DNA of 64,000 nt from Marispirochaeta sp963667435. Lineage in GTDB: Bacteria > Spirochaetota > Spirochaetia > JC444 > Marispirochaetaceae. The position numbers and the translations under genes were made by a program. Below are positions 52,144-60,105 of the stretch, in pieces. Location of the stretch: positions 3,410,001 through 3,474,000 of the forward strand of contig OY763414.1 of the NCBI GenBank assembly GCA_963667435.1. Direction: 5' to 3'. The notes below the pieces were generated by a model, which was given only the letters and a program-made list of their open reading frames with translations, ran no database searches and was not told the origin of the DNA. How positions within the stretch are numbered: position 1 is the first letter of the stretch; every line of letters starts with the position of its first letter.

Positions 52144-53307
52144 ATGAAAAATATACAAGATGAAGAATATGTTTGCATAATAGATGATGAACCGCAAGTC
52201 CTGAGAGCCCTCGAGCGGGAATTAAAAGACTATATGTCTCAATCCAGATGTACTGTGAAAACATATTCTTGTCCAAATAAGTTTTTATCAGATCTGGACG
52301 AGTTTGCTGAAAAAGTTTCGCTTATAATAAGTGATTTACGTATGTCCGAGATAAAGGGAAGCGATCTTCTTCTCGCTGTACACAATAAATATCCAGATAT
52401 CGAACTTATCCTCCTTACTGCTTACAATGATATTCCTGATATTCAAAAAGCTGTAACTGCAAAAATTCGTGCATTAATTTTGAAACCCTGGGAACCGGAC
52501 ATGGTGATTGTCGAAATTGAGAAAGCAAGAACAATTTTCCGGATGAGGAATGAGAATAAACTGCATCAGGCAATGATAAATCAACAATTGGAAATTGCCG
52601 CTGAATTCCAGCAAAAACTACTGGAAACAGAAATCCCTTGTATAAGAAATGCAGAAATATCTTTAACCTATTGTCCTGTAAAAGAACTGAAAGTCGGTGG
52701 TGATTACTATGATATAATAAAAGTCGATGATAATAGATTTTTTGTAATGATCGGCGATGTATCCGGACATGGTGTAAAACCATCTTTTGTAACTGCTATG
52801 CTGAAAGTGATTACACTCTCCCTGATGCCGATTATCAAGATTGAAGGATATACACCGGCGGGAGTGCTCAAAAGACTGAACGCTCGTCTGTGTCAGGTTT
52901 TACAAAATACAGATGACGTTCTGATGACTTTTTCCTGTTTGATGTTCGATACAGAGAATCTGAAACTGACTTTCTCCAATGCCGGGCATTTGCCGGTATT
53001 TGTCGTTAATTCAGGAGAATGTTTTACTTATCAGGTAGACGGACCGGCGATGGGTTTTTCTCCTCATATGAATTATGAAGATAAAGATATTGAACTTCAT
53101 TTAGGCGATATAGTATCGATCTGCACCGACGGACTTCTTGAATCAGAGATCGTGCATTCAAATATAGATGAGCGTATAGTTGCCAGGACCCTGGCAAAAG
53201 CAAGAAAATCCAAAGATTTCAACACCTCTGTAGTTGCTGAAATACAACAGATCAGGAACATAGAAGATTTTCATGATGATGTAACTTTTATATCTATACG
53301 ATTGTAG
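52144..53307 (+). CDS. response regulator with PP2C (SpoIIE/RsbU) phosphatase output
   Basis: 387 residues. The receiver domain has acidic pocket IIDDEPQVLRALERE, phospho-acceptor Asp in LIISDLRMSE near 60 and Lys in LKPWEPD. A coiled coil (about 130-165) leads to a PP2C-type phosphatase: VGGDYYDI, MIGDVSGHGVKPS, FSNAGHLPV and STDGLLE-like SICTDGLLE. This class dephosphorylates anti-sigma-factor antagonists. No such antagonist or anti-sigma gene is in the window. Divergent partner of the 7TM kinase. Confidence 0.92.
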   Translation: MKNIQDEEYVCIIDDEPQVLRALERELKDYMSQSRCTVKTYSCPNKFLSDLDEFAEKVSLIISDLRMSEIKGSDLLLAVHNKYPDIELILLTAYNDIPDIQKAVTAKIRALILKPWEPDMVIVEIEKARTIFRMRNENKLHQAMINQQLEIAAEFQQKLLETEIPCIRNAEISLTYCPVKELKVGGDYYDIIKVDDNRFFVMIGDVSGHGVKPSFVTAMLKVITLSLMPIIKIEGYTPAGVLKRLNARLCQVLQNTDDVLMTFSCLMFDTENLKLTFSNAGHLPVFVVNSGECFTYQVDGPAMGFSPHMNYEDKDIELHLGDIVSICTDGLLESEIVHSNIDERIVARTLAKARKSKDFNTSVVAEIQQIRNIEDFHDDVTFISIRL

Positions 53308-53328
53308 TACGGCCTAAGGAGCAGGAAT

Positions 53329-53625
53329 CTAAAACAGATACAGCTGTCGTGGTTGGTGTGTTGTGGTGAAACTTGCATATACGCCAACGGAGTTTATCTC
53401 TTTTTCTTGTGAATAAATGGGTGTTGCAACGGCAGTTCCCGTTGTTCCTTTGGAAGATGAGATCTGGACGAGCCGTTCTACTGATTCCTCAAGAACATAA
53501 GCCATTTTTGCAATACGCTGCAGACTTTCAACCGGTATGTCGGTCTCGCATGTTGAGACTGCATCACACAGGTCGAAGTGTTTATCAAAAATAGCAATAA
53601 TCTCGTTTACACGTGTATACTTCAC
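53329..53625 (-). CDS. small protein of unknown function
   Basis: 98 residues from GTG 53625. Mostly helical in the first 60 residues (VNEIIAIFDKHFDLCDAV, LQRIAKMAYVLEESVERLVQ), with no membrane segment or known motif. The ribosome site is weak. It converges with the PP2C regulator gene, ending 21 bases past that stop. May be a real small regulator, but I cannot assign it. Confidence 0.4.
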   Translation of the reverse strand: MKYTRVNEIIAIFDKHFDLCDAVSTCETDIPVESLQRIAKMAYVLEESVERLVQISSSKGTTGTAVATPIYSQEKEINSVGVYASFTTTHQPRQLYLF

Positions 53626-53763
53626 TATATAATCATGTTTTTCTATGTAGTAATACGTTTAATTCGTTGCTGTCAATAGATACAGAACGGGTTTGTAGCA
53701 GAAAGGATTGTTTTTTTTTATTGAACAGGCATTATGAATACTCCCATTCAGATTGAATATTGG

Positions 53764-53788
53764 CCTGGTTGCGATACTGAAGTACAAT
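53764..53788 (+). promoter_or_regulatory. add: possible promoter of add
   Basis: A -10 box TACAAT (53783-53788) with a weak -35 (TTGGCC, about 17 bases upstream). The ATG at 53796 is only seven bases after the -10 box and there is no ribosome site, so the message may be leaderless or nearly so. Confidence 0.4.
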
Positions 53789-53795
53789 AGATGGT

Positions 53796-54812
53796 ATGTT
53801 AGAAGAGTTTATACAGAAAATGAAGAAAGTTGAGCTGCATGTGCATCTGGAAGGTTCCGTTCAGCCTCAGACTCTGCTGAAGCTGGCAGCCCGACATAAT
53901 GTCTCCCTGCCGGCCGATGATCTGGAAGGTTTGCAGGAATATTTCGCCTTTCGTGACTTTAACCACTTTATTGATATATACATGACAATTTCCTCCTGTT
54001 TGCGCACCGTCGATGATATAGAACTGATTACCCGTGAATTTCTGGCAGGGCAGGCTGAACAGAACATTGTATACACTGAGGCAACATTTACGCCCTATAA
54101 TCAGTTTGTAAACAGTGGGCTCGGTTTTCATGAACAGATGAATGCTGTTAACCGGGCTCGTGACTGGGCACGAAGAGAATTAGGGGTAAGTGTAGGTATT
54201 ATTGTTGATATCCCCCGTCAGATCTCTTCTGCCGAGGGGGATTTAATAGCTCAATGGGTATGCAATCGCTATGGCGATGGACTTGTGGCTCTTGGTCTGG
54301 GCGGATCAGAAATCGGGAATCCTCCCGAAAAGTTCCAGCATGCCTTTGACCTGGTACGGGAGGCAGGTATCCCTTGTATTCTCCATGCCGGGGAGACCGC
54401 AGGACCTGCCAGTATCTGGGGTGCCCTGGAAGTGGCGGACAGTAAACGGATAGGGCATGGTGTCCGGGCTGTAGAAGATGAAAATCTGCTGGACTATCTA
54501 CGGGAGAAGCAGATTCCGCTGGAGGTGTGTCCCACCAGTAACATATGTCTTAAAGTATTTCCATCTCTGGAAGAACATAGTTTGCCACTTTTGCTGGAGA
54601 AGGGCTTATATATAACTATAAACAGCGATGATCCTCCCATGTTTAATACAACCCTCACCAATGAATATCTGACCGGTCAGAAACAGTGGAACTGGAACCG
54701 AAGCATAATAGAGCAGCTGGTATTAAATGCAGTAGATGCTTCACTAATGGAAGAGAAAGCGAAGCAGGAAATGCACCGGGATTTTCTTATTCAATTCGAT
54801 AGTCTCCGCTAA
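53796..54812 (+). CDS. add: adenosine deaminase (or adenine-type deaminase of the same family)
   Basis: 338 residues, a normal length. Zinc and catalytic motifs of the family are complete: ELHVHLEGS near residue 12, LHAGETAGP, KRIGHGVRAV, EVCPTSNI and NSDDPPMF near 275. It deaminates adenosine to inosine in the cytosol; the same fold includes bacterial adenine deaminases, and the motifs alone do not fully separate them. Together with ade it could feed inosine or hypoxanthine into the purine locus 10 kb away. It is not in an operon with it. Confidence 0.88.
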   Translation: MLEEFIQKMKKVELHVHLEGSVQPQTLLKLAARHNVSLPADDLEGLQEYFAFRDFNHFIDIYMTISSCLRTVDDIELITREFLAGQAEQNIVYTEATFTPYNQFVNSGLGFHEQMNAVNRARDWARRELGVSVGIIVDIPRQISSAEGDLIAQWVCNRYGDGLVALGLGGSEIGNPPEKFQHAFDLVREAGIPCILHAGETAGPASIWGALEVADSKRIGHGVRAVEDENLLDYLREKQIPLEVCPTSNICLKVFPSLEEHSLPLLLEKGLYITINSDDPPMFNTTLTNEYLTGQKQWNWNRSIIEQLVLNAVDASLMEEKAKQEMHRDFLIQFDSLR

Positions 54813-54841
54813 ATTATCCACAGGAATCATAAAAAGCTACC

Positions 54842-55222
54842 ATGCAAGAAGAGACAAAAATTATTAGCTATCAGATAGACCTGCAAGTTATAGGTTTTAA
54901 ACTGGTGCCGGATAGATTCCGATATCTGTCAAAAGGCTGTATGATTGCTTTCGCCGGTTTGTTCTTTCTGGTGATACTCTATTCCTTTAATACAACTAAA
55001 CTGCATATTCCGGGTTTTGAGATTTTCTGTCTGGTTTTAATGGCCCTTTGCCTGGTTGTCGGGTTCTCTTCGGTACGTATCCCGCGCAGATGCCCGGAAT
55101 GCAGGCGCTTAATGAAAAAGCTGTTCCCTGATGATAATAACTATATTTATTCTTATAAGCACTACTGCGGATTTTGTAAGGTTTATGTAGATACAGAAGT
55201 GTACAACAGTGATGGAGATTGA
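54842..55222 (+). CDS. two-pass membrane protein with a C-terminal zinc-ribbon motif
   Basis: 126 residues. Two membrane helices (about 33-48 and 60-78; IAFAGLFFLVILYSF and FCLVLMALCLVVGF) are followed by CPECRRLMKKLF and CGFCKVY, a four-cysteine zinc ribbon. No family recognised. It lies 29 bases after add and 38 before the DJ-1-type gene and could be co-transcribed with both. Confidence 0.55.
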   Translation: MQEETKIISYQIDLQVIGFKLVPDRFRYLSKGCMIAFAGLFFLVILYSFNTTKLHIPGFEIFCLVLMALCLVVGFSSVRIPRRCPECRRLMKKLFPDDNNYIYSYKHYCGFCKVYVDTEVYNSDGD

Positions 55223-55260
55223 TGTACGAAAAAAGTTTCACTCTTTAAAAGGATGATTGA

Positions 55261-55845
55261 ATGTATAATACAGCAATTCTGCTATTCGACGGTATTGAGG
55301 TTCTTGATTTTGTCGGCCCCTTTGAAGTGTTTTCGGTAACCTCGGAACTGAATAACTTTGAACTTTTCAATGTATTTACCATTACAAGAGATGGAACATG
55401 GATAAAAACTGTAAACAGCCTTCAGGTGCTGCCTGATTACAGCATTAATAATCACCCTCCCATCGATTTATTGATAATACCCGGGGGTGAGGGGACCCGG
55501 GTGCTGATAAAGGATGATGAAGTCTTGAGCTGGATTGAACGTGTTCATAGGGTAACAAAGATTCCCCTCTCTGTCTGTTCCGGTGCGCTTGTGCTGGGTG
55601 AGTTAGGGCTGCTGGATAATCTGGAATGTATAACCCATCATGAGGTTGTTCTTGTCCTTCAGGAGATCGCCTCTGCCGCCGTCATTAATCCGGAAAAACG
55701 CTTTATTGATAATGGCAAAATCATGACATCCGCGGGTATTTCCGCAGGGATTGATGTCTCCCTGCATATAGTTGATAAACTGTACGGGCCGGAAATACAG
55801 CAGAAAACAACTACCTACATGGAATATGGAAACTGGAAGCAATGA
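55261..55845 (+). CDS. DJ-1/PfpI-family protein
   Basis: 194 residues. The class-I glutamine-amidotransferase-like core has the nucleophile cysteine in PLSVCSGALVLGE near residue 107. Flanking family motifs are AILLFDGIEVLDFVGPFEV at the N-terminus and LLIIPGGEGTR near 75. The C-terminal SAGISAGIDVSLHIV is also typical of isonitrile-hydratase-like or AraC-fused members (COG0693), without a DNA-binding domain here. The exact substrate is unknown. It overlaps the TraB/GumN gene by ATGA. Confidence 0.85.
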   Translation: MYNTAILLFDGIEVLDFVGPFEVFSVTSELNNFELFNVFTITRDGTWIKTVNSLQVLPDYSINNHPPIDLLIIPGGEGTRVLIKDDEVLSWIERVHRVTKIPLSVCSGALVLGELGLLDNLECITHHEVVLVLQEIASAAVINPEKRFIDNGKIMTSAGISAGIDVSLHIVDKLYGPEIQQKTTTYMEYGNWKQ

Positions 55846-56699
55846 AAAAACTTATTGTACTTATGACCGCAGCAGTTTGTTCTACCTGGCTCTACTCGGA
55901 AGCCACAGTCTTTAAAGTGAGTGAGGGGGAACATTTCTGCTATATCGGCGGGACTGTGCATATTCTGACGGAAGCGAATTATCCCCTGCCGTCGGAGTAT
56001 TCCATGGCTTATGATAACTCTGATGCGGTGGTTACCGAAACCGATACGGTGGCACTGGCGGAACCCGGAAATACTCAGATTTTAATGGACCGGGGGATGT
56101 ACCAGGGGGAGGAAACTATCAGAACCTTTCTTTCCCCAAAGGTGTATGAAAAGCTCGATAAGGTCCTGGCAGAGTATATGATACCTATTAAAAGTGTGGA
56201 GAGCTTAAAGCCCGGCCTGTTAACCAGTGTCATGACCATGATGCAGCTCTATCAGCTGGGCTATACAGCAGAAGGGGTGGACAGCTTCTTTTATAAAAAG
56301 GCCGTGGAAGATGGAAAGGGGCTGCTCTTTCTGGAATCACTTGAGCAGCAGATTGATTTTATCTGCAGTATGGGAGTCGGTAATGAGGATGAGTTTATTC
56401 TTTCCATGCTGAATGACCTGGATAAAACTCCGGAATACATGGATGCCATGGTCGCCTCCTGGGAAAAAGGGGAGCGTGAGCTTATTGAGGCATCCGCCCT
56501 GGAGATGAAAAATGAGTTTCCCGATATTTATACAAACCTGCTCTCAGACCGCAACAGCGCCTGGATAGAGAAGATTGCTGGCTTTCTTTCAGATGATCCG
56601 GTGGAGTTTTTTTTGTTCGGAGCGATGCACTTGTACGGTGATGATGGAGTACTGCAGCTGCTTCTGAATGAGGGTTATGCAGTGGAGCATGTGAGGTAA
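55842..56699 (+). CDS. TraB/GumN (Tiki-like) family protein, secreted
   Basis: 285 residues. A signal peptide (LIVLMTAAVCSTWLYSEA) precedes the family pattern: IGGTVHILTEANYPLP near 36, the conserved Glu in DAVVTETDT, SLKPGLLTSVM, EGVDSFFYKKA, and the C-terminal RNSAWIEKI and FGAMHLYGDDG. Related Tiki proteins are metalloproteases; the conserved acidic and GxxH elements (GTVH, GAMH) are retained. Bacterial members have no settled function. Probably periplasmic. Translationally coupled to the DJ-1-type gene. Confidence 0.88.
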   Translation: MKKLIVLMTAAVCSTWLYSEATVFKVSEGEHFCYIGGTVHILTEANYPLPSEYSMAYDNSDAVVTETDTVALAEPGNTQILMDRGMYQGEETIRTFLSPKVYEKLDKVLAEYMIPIKSVESLKPGLLTSVMTMMQLYQLGYTAEGVDSFFYKKAVEDGKGLLFLESLEQQIDFICSMGVGNEDEFILSMLNDLDKTPEYMDAMVASWEKGERELIEASALEMKNEFPDIYTNLLSDRNSAWIEKIAGFLSDDPVEFFLFGAMHLYGDDGVLQLLLNEGYAVEHVR

Positions 56700-56718
56700 T
56701 ACTAGGTGTTTGGAAACT

Positions 56719-56755
56719 CCCGGGCATCTCGATGCAAGGCCTAGGGATGCCCGGG
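56719..56755. terminator. bidirectional hairpin between convergent genes
   Basis: CCCGGGCATC (56719-56728) and GATGCCCGGG (56746-56755) are exact complements, between the ends of the TraB/GumN gene and the minus-strand FGE gene. An A/T run (GAAAAATTTTAG) follows on the plus strand, so termination is more convincing for the minus direction only in part. The CCCGGGCA core recurs at 60068. Confidence 0.6.
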
Positions 56756-56763
56756 GAAAAATT

Positions 56764-58383
56764 TTAGTTATAGCTGTTATACAGCACATTTACCTCTTCT
56801 GCTGTAAGGGTTGTATCGAAGAGCATTACGTCGTCGATGCTGCCTTTAAGAAAATATGAAGAATCATAATAACTTGAATATTCTTTCGCACCGATTCTGA
56901 TCGGGGCGTTGAGGGCACTGAAATCTGCGGAATTGCCTGAAGTTGTATCTTCCGTATTATTAAAGTAGAAGTCAAATTCTGACCCATCATAGGTAAGGGC
57001 TATATGATTCCATGTATTGAGGTCGATTGACGTAAAAACCGCCTTCTGGTTTCCATTGCCGCCGCCTACGCTTATTCTTATGTGAAATCTTTCATCATCC
57101 AGGAAATAAGCTATAAACATGTTTTCCGCACCCCATGTGATAATCGCGGGCTGTTCTTCGGTAATGTCATTGTCTATATATGCCCACAGGGATACCGAAA
57201 AGCTGTTATCGCCAAATGATATGTCAGGAGATATGAGCGTAGTTGACTCGTTAAAGGATGCTGCTGCACTTCCTTCCTTGGTTTGTTCTGTATCATATAC
57301 TATGGTTCCTGTCTCAACTGACAGGTTGTATCCGGAAACGGAATCTTCAAGTGAGCCGTTAAACTGCCAGCGGATAATGGGAGTGGGGATGGACCTGCAT
57401 AGGCGGAGTCCCTGGGTCGGAGTTGACGGGATTCTTGGATAGTAGTATGAGCAACGAAGGGCACCTTCACCGGTATACCATGCCCCTCCCCGTATGATAC
57501 GGTACGAACCGATAGCAGGACCTGTATAATCTGTCACATTTCTACTGGTGTAACCGGTATTCAAGTCTTTGTCATAGCACCATTCCCATACATTACCGCT
57601 CATATCGTATAGCCCCAGAGCATTAGCTATTCTGGTTTTTACCGGATGGCTCATGTTGCTTGTGGTTCCGTCCTCTGAGAAATTATCTGCATACCAGGCA
57701 TAGTTTCCAAAAAAAGCAGAAGTTCCTTCATCTTCAGGGTAGCAGTAGCTGCTGGTATCCCCGCTGGTATGATCTCCACTATTCCAGTCTGTGCCATCTA
57801 TCCAACGGGCGGCATATTCCCATTCTGCGTTTGTGGGAAGGCGGTATCCTGTTTTTTCCCAGTCAGGAAAAACCTCATCATTACTGCTGGCGTTGTCGGT
57901 GGTATACGCGGAGGTCAGTGCTTCGTCGGCATAATAGACAACCGCATTGTCAGATATAGAATCATCGTCAAGGGTAAGTTCATTACAGAAAGCCACAGCC
58001 TCATACCATGTGGTCCCGTATATGGGGTACGCGGAACCGCATCCTTCTCCACCTAAATCTTCCGGATCAATCTCTCCCATGATAGCTGCCCAGAGCCCCT
58101 GGGTAACTTCTGTTTCTCCCATCCAGAAATTTTTTGTAATGGTAGCTTCCATGGTTGTGGTTTGTACATCCTCGCCCATGGTAAAGGTATGACCGCCGGG
58201 GACAAAGCTCATGTTGAATGCGATTCCGTTTACAGTGTGTGTTACTTTATCGCCAGCTGAAAGTGTCTGATTTTGGCTGACGGTGTTGTTTCCTCCACTG
58301 CCGGCGCCGCTTCCCGAGCAGGCGGTAAACAGCAGGGCTGCCGTCAGGGCAAGCACTGGTAAAAGGTTAAAACAATTTTTCAT
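56764..58383 (-). CDS. FGE-sulfatase (SUMF1) domain lipoprotein with C-terminal LamG domain
   Basis: About 539 residues from ATG 58383, with GGAGG just before it; an upstream TTG in frame would mask the signal. A lipoprotein signal ends LLFTACSG. Residues 60-340 form a formylglycine-generating-enzyme-like fold: MSFVPGGHTFTMG, ETEVTQGLWAAIM, GYRLPTNAEWEYAAR, ALGLYDMSGNVWEWCYD and IIRGGAWY. The last 200 residues fit a LamG/concanavalin sandwich (WNHIALTYDGSEFDFYFN, GSIDDVMLFD). Most such surface proteins are binding modules rather than true sulfatase-activating enzymes. It follows the propeller gene by 21 bases. Confidence 0.85.
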   Translation of the reverse strand: MKNCFNLLPVLALTAALLFTACSGSGAGSGGNNTVSQNQTLSAGDKVTHTVNGIAFNMSFVPGGHTFTMGEDVQTTTMEATITKNFWMGETEVTQGLWAAIMGEIDPEDLGGEGCGSAYPIYGTTWYEAVAFCNELTLDDDSISDNAVVYYADEALTSAYTTDNASSNDEVFPDWEKTGYRLPTNAEWEYAARWIDGTDWNSGDHTSGDTSSYCYPEDEGTSAFFGNYAWYADNFSEDGTTSNMSHPVKTRIANALGLYDMSGNVWEWCYDKDLNTGYTSRNVTDYTGPAIGSYRIIRGGAWYTGEGALRCSYYYPRIPSTPTQGLRLCRSIPTPIIRWQFNGSLEDSVSGYNLSVETGTIVYDTEQTKEGSAAASFNESTTLISPDISFGDNSFSVSLWAYIDNDITEEQPAIITWGAENMFIAYFLDDERFHIRISVGGGNGNQKAVFTSIDLNTWNHIALTYDGSEFDFYFNNTEDTTSGNSADFSALNAPIRIGAKEYSSYYDSSYFLKGSIDDVMLFDTTLTAEEVNVLYNSYN

Positions 58384-58404
58384 AGACTCCTCCAAGTAAC
58401 TTAT

Positions 58405-59888
58405 TTAATCCACCGCACCGGTGTTCTGATTATCATGATGAAACCTTGGCCAGGGCGAATCAGCCGGGCTGCCGCAAACTGAATAGACTGCGTAGAAATT
58501 ATTATTGACTGCGCCAATATAAACGGTGCCGTCGGTGGCTATGGCAGGGCTTGAATAGATTTCGCCTCCGGTAGTAAAACTCCACTTCTCAGTGCCGTCG
58601 GAATTGACTGCGTACAGTTTCCATGCTGTCGATGCAATAAAAATTGTGCCGTCAGAGCCGACAGCCGGGGTGGAATTGACTAAATCACCCGCGGCGAAGG
58701 TCCAGTTGAGCGTATATGAATTGCCATTATCGGTAATGGCATACAGATTTCCGTCATAGGATCCCTGATATACTGTTCCGTAAGGTCCGATGGCGGGACC
58801 CGCTTCGTACATCTCTCCTCCGATGGAGAAAATCCACTTCTCAATGCCGTCGGAGGTAAGTGCATAAAGGGACTTGTCATCGGAACTGAAATATACGGTG
58901 CCGTCACTACCGATGGCCGGGCTGGCTTGTATATCACCGCCGGTGGTATAGCTCCATTTTTCCGTACCGGTCTCTCCGGTGTCGGTAATGGCATAGAGTT
59001 TGTTATCGTTTGATCCAATAAAAATCGTTCCATCGGAACCTATTACGGGACTTGAGTTGATATCCCCGTTTGTCATAAAGCTCCATTTTTCAGTGCCGTC
59101 GGGATTCACCGCATAGAGCTTATCATCCGCACAGCCGACATAAATGGTGCCGTCGGAGCTTACCGCCGGGCAGGATCGGATGTCGCCGCCGGTGGTGAAG
59201 TGCCATTTTTGTGTGCATGAAGCTCCGTTGTCCGTAAGAGCATAAAGCATTTTATCACGCGAACCGATGTAAATTGTTCCGTCCGATCCTATTAATGGAC
59301 TGGTAACAATGGAGCCGTTGGTTGCGTAGTTCCATTGTTCACTGCCGTCGGAATTAATAGCGTAGACTCTGGTGCCGGCACCGATATAGATTGTGTTATC
59401 CTCTCCTATTGCAGGACAGCCGTAATGATCGCCTTCAATGGAAAAGTTCCATTTCTCAGTTCCCTCCGGATGCAGGGTAACCGTATATGCCTTGTAGCTT
59501 GCATCCTCAGCGATAACCCCGTAGTTTACCGTGCTGCTAAAGTCGTTTGTGCTGACGCCGCTTTCCTGCACAATACAGTTTGAAAGAACCATGGTGCCGG
59601 TATGGGTGAAGTCCACCGCAAGGGCTGTCGCGTCTGTACCTACGGGTATTACCCCGGCAATTTGGGTGTTATCGATCAGGCAAAGAATATCGCCGGTAAG
59701 GGCATCATTTTCAGTGGCGGAAAACCGGTAGGAGGTAAATTCTTTTTCACTGCTCACTGCTCACTGCTCACTGCTCACTGCTCACTGCTCAGTGCTGCTG
59801 TTGCTGTATTGGATTCATCCGCAGTCGGACAGCCGGCCAGATACAGCAACAGAATAATGGTGGCTGATGCGAAAAAAATCCTTCTCAT
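58405..59888 (-). pseudogene. PQQ-type beta-propeller lipoprotein, broken by a 7-bp repeat expansion
   Basis: ATG 59888-59886, with GGAG upstream, opens a lipoprotein signal (IILLLYLAGC). The frame runs into TGA inside a 7-bp tandem repeat at codon 39. Downstream, in another frame, come one DUF5018-like unit (SSEKEFTSYRFSATENDAL to YTVTL) and about nine propeller blades of 38-45 residues (DGTIYIGSRDKMLYAL, TEKWSFTTGGDI). Deleting the five extra units (35 bp) restores one frame of about 482 residues. The paralogue at 4770 has just one unit at this spot. A GTG at 59757 lets the rest be read without the export signal, but has no ribosome site. Confidence 0.8.
59751..59792. repeat. 7-bp tandem repeat (TGCTCAC x5 plus TGCTCAG)
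   Basis: Five perfect TGCTCAC units (59751-59785) followed by TGCTCAG (59786-59792), inside the coding region of the propeller lipoprotein. The homologous site in the 4.7-kb lipoprotein gene (4658-4671) has a single TGCTCAG unit, so five units were added here. Confidence 0.97.
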
Positions 59889-59960
59889 GGAATCTCCTCA
59901 AACTAACTGCGGGGTATAACCCGGGCTTTTGGGGAAATCTTATGTCTGCTTTTACACCCT

Positions 59961-59989
59961 GTCGTCCAGGTTTTGAAAATCAGGACGTT
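59961..59989. promoter_or_regulatory. 29-bp palindromic element, copy A (likely operator)
   Basis: Reads GTCGTCCAGGTTTT, G, AAAATCAGGACGTT. CGTCC/GGACG and TTTT/AAAA form an imperfect dyad. It begins 72 bases upstream of the propeller lipoprotein start. Copy B upstream of the FGE lipoprotein differs by one base (A at the centre). Confidence 0.7.
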
Positions 59990-60067
59990 TTTATGGTGTA
60001 TATTCCGCGTATCGGGTGAGAACTTCCGTGATATTGTGTGGAAAACTATATTAATAACAACTACCTT

Positions 60068-60091
60068 CCCGGGCATGCGGTGCTGCCCGGG
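60068..60091 (-). terminator. hairpin after the FGE lipoprotein gene
   Basis: CCCGGGCA (60068-60075) and TGCCCGGG (60084-60091), exact complements, 15 bases past the stop of the minus-strand FGE gene at 60106. There is no good U-run. Shares its core with the hairpin at 56719. Confidence 0.5.
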
Positions 60092-60105
60092 AATTGATAC
60101 GCTTT

